From: a virus
Length of the DNA: 50,749 nt
Direction: 5' to 3' (one strand)
IMG/VR virus record: IMGVR_UViG_3300043015_003085
Coordinates: 1-50,749 of that record
Part shown: piece by piece, positions 17,176 through 25,683 of the stretch
Position numbering within the stretch: position 1 is the first letter of the stretch
Layout: each line of letters opens with the position of its first letter
Made by a program: the position numbers and the translations under genes
Notes under the pieces: model-generated
Databases searched by the model: none
Seen by the model: the letters and a program-made list of their open reading frames with translations, nothing else
What the model was told of the DNA's origin: nothing

Positions 17176-17736
17176 TTAACTCGTTAATGCAGGATGAGCA
17201 TAAAACGATCTTGGTTCATACATATCTTCTCCTCCTACAACAGGATCATGCCCAACAGCTAACTTAGAGAACGTATAATAAGCGTCTTCACTAGTCCTAG
17301 GACATACTGCAGGACAAACTTCAATTCTTGTTGCATAAGGCATCATCTCTTTTAACTCTCTAAACGGCTTAAGATTAGCACTTAACTGAATGGACGATAC
17401 CACAATTGTAGCGCCTCTCTTAAAAACTTCCAACAACGTTTCTGCGACACCATCAATCATAAATGCTTCATCAACAGCAATAACATAATCTTTGTAGGAC
17501 TCAATTTGTTGCTCATCAATAATGTGCATAATATCTGCTCCGCTACTTACACAATGAGCAACAACTTCAGCACCGCTATGCGAACAAATCTTTGACTCAC
17601 TATATCTATCATCAAGACGCGGCTTAAATGCCAAAACACTTTTCTTTTGACGTGAAAACCTATCAACATCAGCAATTAGTCGTGATGTCTTTGAACCATA
17701 CATAGGACCTGTGTAAATTGTAAACGTTGGAATCAT
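17176..17736 (-). CDS. tdk: Thymidine kinase, TK1 type (186 aa)
   Basis: Phosphorylates thymidine to dTMP. The P-loop is GPMYGSKT (residues 10-17), a variant of the usual GPMFSGKT. The Walker B/catalytic pair is Asp89-Glu90 in AVDEAFMID. The lasso region retains only one zinc cysteine pair (Cys141, Cys145); the second pair normal for the family is not seen, so the zinc site may be altered. Length is normal for the family. The Shine-Dalgarno is GGAGATGAG. It lies between the TMK-like gene and the dCMP deaminase. Confidence 0.9.
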   Translation of the reverse strand: MIPTFTIYTGPMYGSKTSRLIADVDRFSRQKKSVLAFKPRLDDRYSESKICSHSGAEVVAHCVSSGADIMHIIDEQQIESYKDYVIAVDEAFMIDGVAETLLEVFKRGATIVVSSIQLSANLKPFRELKEMMPYATRIEVCPAVCPRTSEDAYYTFSKLAVGHDPVVGGEDMYEPRSFYAHPALTS

Positions 17737-17796
17737 CTCATCTCCTTATGGAGACATTATATGATTATATCTTACACATTATATTTTATTTTACAT

Positions 17797-18693
17797 TTAA
17801 GGTGCAATATGTGCAGATCTAATATTTAAGGTCAATACAATGTCAGATGTTTGAATCTGCATAGCATTTGCGATATCTAAACTTAAAATTCTTAAGAATT
17901 CATAATCAGCCCATAACGTATTAGCTACATTTGATGATCTCATCGTAACATTAACATCAATTGTATTATTACGATACATTGTATGAATTAAAGAAATACA
18001 AGAATCATCTGCATAAACAAACCTTCTTGAGTCTAACTTCTGATTAGTCATCAAAACTCTTTCGATATTTGTAATGACCTTATCTCTAATACCTGCATAA
18101 TACTCTTTTTCAGGTGGATATTCTAGGACATCCCAAGTAATTGGCCTTACTTTTTCTTTAGTAGAAAATACCAACTCACTAACAGAAACATCTGCAAGCT
18201 CGTTTTTACCACTTGCAAAGACAACATCACGAATCATATCAGCAGGACTAACACCTTGCATTGCACTTAGTCTTTGCTTAACAAGGTCTGAAATATCGTT
18301 AGTAGTAGTTTCGGAATCAATGTCTACAACAAGAATGTTTGGAAAGATACTTCTAAAATAGAACTTTGCAAGCTTTCTAAACTCTGCATTTATTTTAACT
18401 GCTGAGTCCGGTGTTTGCTTATCATCCCCTCGTGACTCAATGCGACTTCTAATGACACCATCATCAGGCAAAAGAATAACGTAAAGCGTATTAAAGCTTT
18501 TAATCTCTTTCCAAAAGTTTCTATACCACTTATTAGAATCATTACGACCATATAGATTAGCATAAACATACATGCTTAAGTTTGATCTATCCTGAATATT
18601 ATAAGCGTAGTTTGTATCTTTATGTAGTGCTTCAAACAATGTTGTCTTACCGCTACAATCAGCACCTTCTAAAACGATATTGTCAATAATCAT
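17797..18693 (-). CDS. Thymidylate-kinase-like P-loop domain fused to a partial ThyA-like domain (298 aa)
   Basis: Residues 1-145 look like a (deoxy)nucleoside monophosphate kinase: P-loop GADCSGKT at 10-17, then ILLPDDGVIRSRIESRG. Residues about 200-298 resemble the C-terminal half of thymidylate synthase ThyA. A DDSC stretch (Cys near 230) is followed by a strand pair and an MRSSN motif (family form RSxD), then a long helix and a final strand ending HI. The N-terminal ThyA part is absent, so independent synthase activity is unlikely. The likely kinase product is dTDP or another dNDP. Shine-Dalgarno AAGGAAG; promoter at 18713-18742. Confidence 0.7.
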   Translation of the reverse strand: MIIDNIVLEGADCSGKTTLFEALHKDTNYAYNIQDRSNLSMYVYANLYGRNDSNKWYRNFWKEIKSFNTLYVILLPDDGVIRSRIESRGDDKQTPDSAVKINAEFRKLAKFYFRSIFPNILVVDIDSETTTNDISDLVKQRLSAMQGVSPADMIRDVVFASGKNELADVSVSELVFSTKEKVRPITWDVLEYPPEKEYYAGIRDKVITNIERVLMTNQKLDSRRFVYADDSCISLIHTMYRNNTIDVNVTMRSSNVANTLWADYEFLRILSLDIANAMQIQTSDIVLTLNIRSAHIAP

Positions 18694-18712
18694 GTGCTTC
18701 CTTTTTTGTCTT

Positions 18713-18742
18713 ATTATATTATATGATTCTTCTTTTTTACAA
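18713..18742 (-). promoter_or_regulatory. Predicted early/middle promoter (TTGTAA-N18-TATAAT)
   Basis: On the minus strand TTGTAA (18742-18737) is followed by 18 bases and TATAAT (18718-18713). It drives the TMK-like/thymidine kinase/dCMP deaminase unit. It starts directly after the terminator of the lipoprotein gene. Confidence 0.65.
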
Positions 18743-18775
18743 CAAAAAACCCGAATTGACGCAAGCCAATCGGGT
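18743..18775 (-). terminator. Intrinsic terminator after the lipoprotein gene
   Basis: On the minus strand ACCCGATTGGC, a TTGC loop and GTCAATTCGGGT pair as a GC-rich hairpin with one bulge and a G-U pair, followed by a run of six T. It lies 28 bases after the lipoprotein stop and just before the next promoter. This is the clearest terminator in the window. Confidence 0.85.
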
Positions 18776-18803
18776 CTCTATATTATAACGTCTAAAACTT
18801 TTA

Positions 18804-19151
18804 CTACATATCACTTAGTGCAGCATCAACAACAGCACCTGCGTCAGCTGGATCAACAGCACCATCAACAAGAGCCAAGTCAGCTGCAGGAGCCTCAGCA
18901 TCAACAAGTGGTGCTTCAGCGTCAACTAAGCCAGAGTCTGCAAGTGGTAGCTCCATGTCGAGAGGAGGTAAGATACCGTCTGCAACAGGTAGATCTCCAT
19001 CAAGAACTTCGCCGTCACTAGCACCGCCATCCTCTAGTGGAGCCTCAACGTCGAGAAGTCTTGCGTCACCACCTCTGCGAACAACCTCACCATCATCGTC
19101 TTCGCAGCCAAAAGCAAAAGCAAGAATCATAACAAGAAATAGATTTTTCAT
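18804..19151 (-). CDS. Small Asp/Ala-rich lipoprotein (115 aa)
   Basis: The N-terminus MKNLFLVMILAFAFGC is a lipoprotein signal peptide with lipobox AFGC; the acylated Cys would be residue 16, followed by EDDDGE. The mature part is low complexity with degenerate repeats such as LVDAEAP, LLDVEAP and LPLADSG. The start at 19151 is chosen for its GGAGG Shine-Dalgarno 7 bases upstream; an in-frame TTG at 19163 is less likely. It has its own promoter (19172-19200) and terminator and is less AT-rich than its surroundings. A membrane-anchored role such as superinfection exclusion or envelope modification is possible but not shown. Acquisition from a bacterium is likely. Confidence 0.8.
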   Translation of the reverse strand: MKNLFLVMILAFAFGCEDDDGEVVRRGGDARLLDVEAPLEDGGASDGEVLDGDLPVADGILPPLDMELPLADSGLVDAEAPLVDAEAPAADLALVDGAVDPADAGAVVDAALSDM

Positions 19152-19171
19152 AATTTCCTCCAATCCGGATT

Positions 19172-19200
19172 ATTATATTATTATGTTTTCTATATTACAT
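19172..19200 (-). promoter_or_regulatory. Predicted early/middle promoter (ATGTAA-N17-TATAAT)
   Basis: On the minus strand ATGTAA (19200-19195), 17 bases, TATAAT (19177-19172). It lies 20 bases before the lipoprotein start and serves that gene alone. Confidence 0.65.
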
Positions 19201-19220
19201 ATAATAAATGTTATATTTGA

Positions 19221-19230
19221 AAATAAATAT
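19221..19230 (+). promoter_or_regulatory. Possible late promoter box (AAATAAATAT)
   Basis: The plus-strand box AAATAAATAT is similar to the T4 late -10 element TATAAATA and lies 18 bases before the gene at 19248. A similar AATAAATA box is at 38224-38231 before the fibre genes. The match is weak. Confidence 0.3.
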
Positions 19231-19247
19231 ATAGTAGTGAGGTAAAT

Positions 19248-20375
19248 ATGTTAAATGTTGAAAAAGACATATTGTTCTTAGAACAATTTATTAATGAAGA
19301 AAAAGAGCAAGTAAATGAAGTAATTGGAACTGCAGCAGTTGTAAAAGGGATTGCTTCTGTTTTGTCAATTCCAGTTATTCTTCAAATTATGGCTACTGCT
19401 CTACAAAAGATAAACACAACCAAACTTAAGTTTTATTTTCCTGAAGAAGAATTAGATGAAATAAAACTTAAGTCTTTGTTATATCCTCGAGGTCCTGAGT
19501 CCGCTGTAGGGGACGAAGATATTAAATACTCACCTAAAAGTGTCAAAGTAATAATTGAGTTTATCAACAAATACGGAATGAAAAGCGCAAATGCCTTAAA
19601 TCAATATAATAATAATGAAAAACTAGAGTTTGCAAAAAGAAATGCTGGAGATCAGACTAAGAAGAATATACGTGGTGCTTTAAGCGCAAATGATCCTCTA
19701 TATCAAATTTCTCTTATTCTTAATTCTATTCAACAAAACATGCAAACAATAATTGACGAGATATTTGAAACAGTTTCAGCTGGTATTGTTGAATCTATTA
19801 ATTTACACCCAGCAATTAATCTCAGTATACAAGACAATAAATACTATTCTAAAGTTGTTACAAAACTATCGAAAGTTCTTTTGTTTGTAGTGGTAGGCGC
19901 TTCAATATTTCAGACTACCGACTCAGAAGGTGCAAAGAACATTGCTGAGAAAGGTGTAGGCATTTTTAAGAAATTTAAGAACGGTAAAAAGTTTTATGAG
20001 TTTCTTAAAGACTTAGAAGTATTTATACTAGAAGTATCTGCTTTTGTCGGTGATGCACCAGCAGCAGCACAACTTGCAACTGTTGTAGAAGTTAACTACG
20101 CTTTGCGTGCGATTCAAGCAATTAAACAAAAAATAACTGAAAAGTTTGGCGACTTTAATCTACTTGAATTTTTAGTTGAACTTGAAAGAAAAATAGCAGA
20201 CTACTTCAAAGAAGGAAACGTAAAATCACCTTCATTTCAAGATAAACTTAGCGCTGAAGAAGAATTTTCCGATGCAGAAGCAAGACAAGCTTCATTGTCA
20301 GGTGAAGACTATTATGGCAGCCCTGTTAAATATGAAAACTTTTTACGTCAATATATTAAAATGCTTCTAAGCTAA
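19248..20375 (+). CDS. Putative packaged virion protein with hydrophobic helices (375 aa)
   Basis: Not recognised. The N-terminus has leader-like sites (ILFLE|Q at 8-13 and FINE|E at 14-18), then a strongly hydrophobic helix at about 24-51 (GTAAVVKGIASVLSIPVILQ). A second hydrophobic stretch lies near 208-220, and the C-terminal half is helical and charged. The leader plus hydrophobic helix layout recalls the 506-aa protein at 836 and the hydrophobic region of the giant protein. It is on the plus strand, divergent from the lipoprotein gene, 12 bases ahead of the kinase-like gene. Shine-Dalgarno GTGAGG. Confidence 0.75.
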   Translation: MLNVEKDILFLEQFINEEKEQVNEVIGTAAVVKGIASVLSIPVILQIMATALQKINTTKLKFYFPEEELDEIKLKSLLYPRGPESAVGDEDIKYSPKSVKVIIEFINKYGMKSANALNQYNNNEKLEFAKRNAGDQTKKNIRGALSANDPLYQISLILNSIQQNMQTIIDEIFETVSAGIVESINLHPAINLSIQDNKYYSKVVTKLSKVLLFVVVGASIFQTTDSEGAKNIAEKGVGIFKKFKNGKKFYEFLKDLEVFILEVSAFVGDAPAAAQLATVVEVNYALRAIQAIKQKITEKFGDFNLLEFLVELERKIADYFKEGNVKSPSFQDKLSAEEEFSDAEARQASLSGEDYYGSPVKYENFLRQYIKMLLS

Positions 20376-20387
20376 GAAAGATAAATA

Positions 20388-21437
20388 ATGAGCAGACTAT
20401 TATTAGAAACATACATAAAGGCAATCCTAAAAGAAGACAGATTTGACCCTCATACAAAAAAATGTGTTCTTGTTCTAGGCCCTGCTGGTGTTGGAAAGTC
20501 TTCCACAATAGAAAGCATTACAGCAGGTAATAGTCTTAAATACTTAAACTCCGATCAGTTTCTAGAAATCTTTATTGACAGAGAGCTTGCAAAAATCAAC
20601 AAAGGTAAACCTAAGTCTAGACAGCTTAATAGAGCATCTTATATGGACAGCTTTGATGCTAAGGTTCAAGAGTTTAGAAAAAAAGCAAGTGAGTTAAATG
20701 ATAAAAGACTTACAAAGTTTACAGGAACAATGTTTGTTGATGATGATAAAGAGCTAAAAGAAAAAGATCCTGAGCTTTATAATGCGCTCGAATCTTATAA
20801 AAGCATTGATAATAACTTAGGCATTGTAATTGAAGGAACAGCTTCAAGTCCAGGCAGTGCTGAATGGTTTCATAATAGCTTTGTCAAACCTCTTAAATCT
20901 AGAGGCTACCAAGTATTTATTGTTGGAGTTTATGCTCCACTTTATGTTTGTATGAAAAGAAATAAGTTTAGAGGTCAAAGTGGTGGTAGAGAACTTACTT
21001 CTTCACATATGAGTAGTGTTTTTTACGGATTTATCAACGAATATTCTAAACTTATTAAGAACGCTAAAAACGATATTTGGGGTTCTTTGACTGTTCTTAA
21101 CATTAATGACGATGATTTTGATAGCGAATCAAAAGAACAACTTATTAGCTATGTCAATATGATTAATCATCCTAATACTATCAAAATAAAGCAACAACGT
21201 CATGCTGATAGGATGTCTAGCGAAATTATAGACTCTTTTGAAGACAAAAAAGAAATGTCAGACGAAGAAAGAGCTCAAACACTTGAAATGGAAAACTTAG
21301 CAATAGAACTTAACCTATTAAAAAAAGCTGAAGAATCATCTGCAGCTGAAAAATACATTATTCAACATAGCAAAGATCCTAAAGCTATTAATAGCTATAT
21401 GAGCGCTTTCTTAAGTAACTCCTCTCCACCTGCCTAA
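20388..21437 (+). CDS. P-loop kinase-like protein (zeta-toxin-like) with packaging leader (349 aa)
   Basis: The leader MSRLLLE|TYIKAILKE|D holds two (L/I)-x-E sites. A P-loop kinase domain follows: Walker A GPAGVGKS at 31-38, then LNSDQFLEIF, GIVIEGTASS near 144 and FIVGVYAPLYVCMKRN. The arrangement is most like zeta-toxin/polynucleotide-kinase type P-loop kinases, which phosphorylate small sugars, nucleotides or polynucleotide ends. The substrate is not identifiable. The C-terminal 110 residues are charged helix. The leader suggests it travels in the virion and acts early after injection, which is an inference. It ends directly against the convergent gene at 21438. Confidence 0.72.
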   Translation: MSRLLLETYIKAILKEDRFDPHTKKCVLVLGPAGVGKSSTIESITAGNSLKYLNSDQFLEIFIDRELAKINKGKPKSRQLNRASYMDSFDAKVQEFRKKASELNDKRLTKFTGTMFVDDDKELKEKDPELYNALESYKSIDNNLGIVIEGTASSPGSAEWFHNSFVKPLKSRGYQVFIVGVYAPLYVCMKRNKFRGQSGGRELTSSHMSSVFYGFINEYSKLIKNAKNDIWGSLTVLNINDDDFDSESKEQLISYVNMINHPNTIKIKQQRHADRMSSEIIDSFEDKKEMSDEERAQTLEMENLAIELNLLKKAEESSAAEKYIIQHSKDPKAINSYMSAFLSNSSPPA

Positions 21438-21632
21438 TTAGTCTTTAGTTTCTTTTACCATCATATTACCACACACAAATATAAAACTTCCTGTTAGGAA
21501 TAAATCCACATAATCAATCTGTTTTATATCGTATCCTAACATAAAAAATAAAAAGCTAATAATGATACATAATAAGCCTATTAGCTTAAAGCTGTTACCT
21601 GCTGCTACATAATATTCGTGATCTCTATTCAT
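21438..21632 (-). CDS. Small membrane protein, two predicted transmembrane helices (64 aa)
   Basis: Two hydrophobic segments, LIGLLCIIISFLFFMLGY (about 17-34) and YVDLFLTGSFIFVCGNMM (about 41-58), with a short charged N-terminus. It starts 4 bases after the dnaE stop, so it is co-transcribed. Function unknown. Small phage membrane proteins include antiholins and superinfection-exclusion proteins, but nothing here decides it. Confidence 0.65.
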   Translation of the reverse strand: MNRDHEYYVAAGNSFKLIGLLCIIISFLFFMLGYDIKQIDYVDLFLTGSFIFVCGNMMVKETKD

Positions 21633-21635
21633 AAC

Positions 21636-24600
21636 TTACTCAAATGCGTTAATAAGCTTCATCTTGCGAAGCGATGTTGACATACCCCAACTTGCGTCAT
21701 TGTGGACTTCTGATAACCAAAGTGTGTAGTTAATATCGTCTTCAAGCGTTCCCCAAACACGAACCCAACCTGTATTACTTTCATTATCAGTTACCTTTAG
21801 ACGCAAGAAATCTTTACCATTCTTTGTCTTTTTCTTAATCGTTTCTAAGATACAAAACCAACCAATACCTTTCTCACCCGATGGAATCTTAAAGACAGAA
21901 CCTACATTCTTTTGTTCAACCTTATCTACGAAGCTTTGTGGAAAGAGAAGATCAATAGAAGCGTCATTAGAAAGATCCATATAGTTTTGAATCTTTTCTG
22001 TACGATTCCAATCACTAACTGTCTTTACAACTTTCATAATATCGTTAACTACTGGAACTAGCTCTTCACCATTCTTAAGAGCACGCTTTTGCTGCGTTTT
22101 TGTTACACCATAACGTCCTTTTCGCAACCTATCATAGTTACTAATAATCATTTCAAAAAGCTGGCGGTGATTATCTAAGATACCTTCTTTGATCTCTTTA
22201 AGCGAAGAGAACGCCTCCATTTTACATAAGGTAGTAAATGCTGTCTTGTTAAGCTTTGAATGACGCCACGAGCCATCTTCTGTAAAGAAAAGATCATCAA
22301 GTTCTTGATAAGGACGATTTTCAAAGATTTCATCAACAGCTTTATCACCTACACCTTTCAAAGATGTTAGAGGCGGAACAAATGCCTGGAGTTCATCCGA
22401 ATATTGCCAATTTGCACCAGAGTGATTAATATCTGCAGGAGCGATTTCATAGCCAAACGATTTGATTTCGCTAATAGCTTTGGACATTGCAGCTGGATTA
22501 CCGTTTTCGGACTGAAGGATTGTTGCTAACCAATCAGTTTCGTGATGTGTATGAAGCCATGCTGCGTAATAAGAGTCAATAGCATAAGCAACTGCGTGAC
22601 TTTTATTGAAGCCGTAAACACTAAAAAATTCAATCTCTGACCAAAGCTTTGATGAAACTTCTTCAGGAACACCATTTAGTTCTTTAGCACCTTTGATAAA
22701 CTTATCACGTGCAATAGCTTTTTCGGAACCCTTCGAATGAAGCGTATCAAGTGACTTTTTAACAAGTGTCTTACGAAGCTTATCAGATTCGCCTGGATCA
22801 AATCCAGCTAGCTTCTGTGCCAAAAGCATGAACTGCTCTTGGAATGTTACGAATCCGAATGTTGGTCCTAAGATTTCTTCAATAATAGGATGATCATATT
22901 TGATGTTATCTGCATCACGCTTTGCCTTAACATACTTTCTATGAACATTAGCCTTGAGTGGTCCAGGTCGATAAATAGCTGTTAGTGCCGCTAACTCTTC
23001 AATGCTGTCAGGTTGTGCTTCTAGTGCGAACTTTCTAGCACCACTTGCTGTGAACTGGAATACGCCACAGAATCTTCCGTTATGATAAACATGTTCCCAA
23101 ACTTTAGGATCATCCTGCTTAACAAACCTACAGTTAAGATGCTTATCAAAGAAAGCTTTTGCATCAAGGAATGTAGGATTAGGATTGCCTTGTTTCTTAA
23201 GGATACGATAGATACAGTTTTCTACATCTTTTAGCAGGGTCAAGCCAAGAAAGTCAAACTTAAGAAAGCCATTGTCTTCTAGGTTTCGGAAGTTCATACC
23301 TTCTGTCCAAGGGGTTTGTAGATCACCTCTTACACCGATGATTGGCATTGACTCCTGTAGGTCTTTTGGGTCAGCAACAATAACACCTCCTGCGTGACGT
23401 CCAACAGAACGGTTTTGCATAAACAAGGTTGCTACATGCTCGCCAACCTCCGGATACTTTTCCATAAACTCCTGATATGTAGGAGAATACTTCATGCAGT
23501 CTTCATGCTTAAGAACAAAGACAGACTTTTCTTGATTTTCATCACGAGCAAGTGCCATTACTTCTTCTTGCAGCGGTCCTGTTAGTTTATTTACCTCATC
23601 AAAAGGAACACCATGGAACTTAGAGATATCTTTGATAAGTGACTTAAGTTTAAGAGTATTAAAGTTAGATACAGGAATAACAGCATCATCACCATAAAGT
23701 TCACGTGCTGCATTGATTAGTTCATCACGGTCACCTGCATCTGTATCAATATCAGGCCAAGAAACACGGTGACGACCTAGGAAACGAGACCATAGAAGAT
23801 TATAAGGAATAGGATCAAGCTGTGTAATACCAAGTAGATAGTTTACAAGAGATCCACCTCCACTACCACGAGCAGGGCCAAATAGAGTCTTAGTTTCAGC
23901 CTTCTTGAAGATTTCATACATCGTAATAAAGTATGATTCGTGTCCTAGAAACTTAATATCAGATAACTCTTCTTTAGCACGATCAACGTATTCTTTGTTA
24001 TCTGCTAAACCTTCTCGAACTAGTGCTTCTTTAACAAGATCTGATAGATGCTTAAATGGCGTTTTGCCAGGAACACTAATCTTCGGAAGCTTTGCTTCGC
24101 TATCTACCCATGTATCTTCACATTCATTCCAAACGATATCATGAGTTCTTTCAATAGCACCTTTAACTAGTTCTTCATTGCCTTTATAGAAATCGTGGTT
24201 ACTGTAACCGTCCTTAAACTCATCCCACATTTGAGATGCATTCTTAGGAAACAGCTCACACTGCAACTCTTCATACTGCGGAAGAGTCATGCCATCACGT
24301 TTACCAAGCCAACCAAGCTTTTTATACAGCTCACGTGCTTGCCATTTGTCTTGTGTAGGATAATGAGAATCAGCTGTTGCAATAATCGGGATGTTTGTTA
24401 GCTTATGATGTTCAATAAGATAATCATTAACAACATGTTGCTTATCGATTTTATTGAACTGTAGTTCTAGATTAAAGTTATCACCAACGCAGTCAAGGAA
24501 ACGATCAGAAAGCTTTGTAAGCTCTGCTTGGATTTCAGCACGTGATTGACCATGTGCTACACCACGAAGAATACGATTTGCAAAAACACCGCCTAAACAT

Positions 24601-25208
24601 GCAGTTGATACATGCAAACCTTCACCATGCTCTTTAAGCATTTGAAAGTCAATGCGAGGATATCGATAGAAGCCGTATTTATATGACTTCTTAACAAGAG
24701 TAAATAGATTTGCTAGACCTTTAGCATTCTTTGCAATAGCAACAAGGTGATATCGTCGTTTCCATTCATCTTTTAAGATGTCAATGCTTTTGGTTTCATC
24801 TTCATCCTCAACAACGTGACCGCCTGCCTCATCATCGGCATCAATATCAATCTTTTCTTTTGCCTTCTTTTCAGCAGCAGCTGATGACTTTGCATCTTTA
24901 ATAGCTTGCTTATGTGCAGCATAATCTTCAGTCCATTGCTGCAGTGAAGGAACGAAATAAAACTCAACACCATAAAGCTGGCGATAGTTTTTACCTTGCT
25001 TTTGAAGTTTAGCTGCATGCGAATGTGCATGAGCAAGGCCATTACCATTACCATGATCAGTAAGTGCCCATGCATCCATACCTTGTGACTCAGAAGTAAT
25101 GAAGTCAATGTGATCGGCAGGATAACCTAGACCATCAAAGGTTGAGAAATGTGAGTGAGCATGGAGCCCGACGAATCTTGTTGGAGGCTTAATTAAATCA
25201 ATTGACAA
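21636..25208 (-). CDS. dnaE: DNA polymerase III alpha subunit-type replicative polymerase, C family (1190 aa)
   Basis: An N-terminal PHP domain is followed by a C-family palm, fingers and thumb. The PHP metal residues appear complete: His16 and His18, Asp51-His52, Glu in GVEFYF, His in RYHLVAIAKN, Cys in STACLGG, and Asp/His in TADSHY. In bacterial polymerases such complete sites can proofread. An insert of about 40 charged residues lies near 100-140. The polymerase motifs are ARGSGGGSLVNYLLG and PDIDTD (near 484), then KFDFLGLTLL. The start is TTG 25208 with Shine-Dalgarno AAAGGTGAT, inside the duplicated 52-bp leader. T4-like phages usually use a B-family polymerase instead. Confidence 0.95.
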   Translation of the reverse strand: MSIDLIKPPTRFVGLHAHSHFSTFDGLGYPADHIDFITSESQGMDAWALTDHGNGNGLAHAHSHAAKLQKQGKNYRQLYGVEFYFVPSLQQWTEDYAAHKQAIKDAKSSAAAEKKAKEKIDIDADDEAGGHVVEDEDETKSIDILKDEWKRRYHLVAIAKNAKGLANLFTLVKKSYKYGFYRYPRIDFQMLKEHGEGLHVSTACLGGVFANRILRGVAHGQSRAEIQAELTKLSDRFLDCVGDNFNLELQFNKIDKQHVVNDYLIEHHKLTNIPIIATADSHYPTQDKWQARELYKKLGWLGKRDGMTLPQYEELQCELFPKNASQMWDEFKDGYSNHDFYKGNEELVKGAIERTHDIVWNECEDTWVDSEAKLPKISVPGKTPFKHLSDLVKEALVREGLADNKEYVDRAKEELSDIKFLGHESYFITMYEIFKKAETKTLFGPARGSGGGSLVNYLLGITQLDPIPYNLLWSRFLGRHRVSWPDIDTDAGDRDELINAARELYGDDAVIPVSNFNTLKLKSLIKDISKFHGVPFDEVNKLTGPLQEEVMALARDENQEKSVFVLKHEDCMKYSPTYQEFMEKYPEVGEHVATLFMQNRSVGRHAGGVIVADPKDLQESMPIIGVRGDLQTPWTEGMNFRNLEDNGFLKFDFLGLTLLKDVENCIYRILKKQGNPNPTFLDAKAFFDKHLNCRFVKQDDPKVWEHVYHNGRFCGVFQFTASGARKFALEAQPDSIEELAALTAIYRPGPLKANVHRKYVKAKRDADNIKYDHPIIEEILGPTFGFVTFQEQFMLLAQKLAGFDPGESDKLRKTLVKKSLDTLHSKGSEKAIARDKFIKGAKELNGVPEEVSSKLWSEIEFFSVYGFNKSHAVAYAIDSYYAAWLHTHHETDWLATILQSENGNPAAMSKAISEIKSFGYEIAPADINHSGANWQYSDELQAFVPPLTSLKGVGDKAVDEIFENRPYQELDDLFFTEDGSWRHSKLNKTAFTTLCKMEAFSSLKEIKEGILDNHRQLFEMIISNYDRLRKGRYGVTKTQQKRALKNGEELVPVVNDIMKVVKTVSDWNRTEKIQNYMDLSNDASIDLLFPQSFVDKVEQKNVGSVFKIPSGEKGIGWFCILETIKKKTKNGKDFLRLKVTDNESNTGWVRVWGTLEDDINYTLWLSEVHNDASWGMSTSLRKMKLINAFE

Positions 25209-25252
25209 TTTATCACCTTTCTATGTTTTTTATATTATATACACATTATTTC
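25201..25252 (-). repeat. 52-bp direct repeat copy A (promoter/RBS/start of dnaE)
   Basis: Identical over 52 bases to 27772-27823. It contains the -10 element, the leader, the Shine-Dalgarno and the TTG start codon plus part of the third codon. Confidence 0.95.
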
Positions 25253-25262
25253 TTTATTACAA
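25234..25262 (-). promoter_or_regulatory. Predicted early/middle promoter of dnaE (TTGTAA-N17-TATAAT)
   Basis: On the minus strand TTGTAA (25262-25257), 17 bases, TATAAT (25239-25234). The -10 and most of the spacer lie in the 52-bp repeat, while the -35 region lies just outside it yet is also conserved at the other copy. Confidence 0.75.
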
Positions 25263-25276
25263 CTATGAAAGTCTAA

Positions 25277-25489
25277 CTATTCATCAACAATGACAGCAAC
25301 GTGTTCATCTTTACATAGTATAAGATCGTTTTTATCGCAAAGAACTCTAAGTTTTCTTGAAGGGTTAAAGCCAGGAGACCTATCAATAACTTCTATGACT
25401 AAACCTATTTTATTTTGATCATTCCCAAGTGGGCCAAATATCTTTACTAGGTCACCTGGTTTTGAATAAGCACCATGGATAAAATTCAT
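25277..25489 (-). CDS. Small SH3-like barrel protein (70 aa)
   Basis: The pattern PGDLVKIFG...KIGLVIEVID...KLRVLCDKND is the short all-beta layout shared with the proteins at 25486, 27579 and 28742: a GD-LV strand, then IG-V-EV, then a hydrophobic strand with a charged turn. Such proteins are common in large phages; their function is unknown. The start overlaps the upstream stop as ATGA. It is the last gene of the small-gene operon read from 27779. Confidence 0.65.
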   Translation of the reverse strand: MNFIHGAYSKPGDLVKIFGPLGNDQNKIGLVIEVIDRSPGFNPSRKLRVLCDKNDLILCKDEHVAVIVDE

Positions 25490-25683
25490 AGAAAAGTTAC
25501 GTAGTCTGAAGGTTCTTTTACTACTTCACCATGTGACCAGTAGATTGTCAATATTTTTCTTTCTTTACCTAGAAGATCTTTGTGAATGGAGTTTTCTATT
25601 TTCATGATTATACCTACAATGTTGTTTGTTAGCTCATAAGTGCTAAGAGGATATTTTGGTTGGACTAAATCATATTTCTTCAT
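25486..25683 (-). CDS. Small SH3-like barrel protein, MKKYDLV family (65 aa)
   Basis: It begins MKKYDLVQP and ends SHGEVVKEPSDYVTFL. The protein at 28742 begins MKKYDLVVP and has SNGNISECPDDYLKNL at the same place, so the two are paralogs. The ATG at 25683 is chosen over a GTG two codons earlier because it gives the start shared with that paralog. It overlaps the 3' end of the upstream gene. Function unknown. Confidence 0.65.
   Translation of the reverse strand: MKKYDLVQPKYPLSTYELTNNIVGIIMKIENSIHKDLLGKERKILTIYWSHGEVVKEPSDYVTFL

Noticed and set aside
17757-17796. Promoter before the thymidine kinase gene
   Set aside because: TATAAT and ATGTAA elements exist, but the spacing (about 21) does not match the other sites. 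The gene is probably read from 18713-18742.
18680-19245. Two plus-strand ORFs across the lipoprotein gene
   Set aside because: They are antisense shadows of the Asp/Ala repeats. They lack Shine-Dalgarno sites and run through the lipoprotein gene's terminator or promoter.
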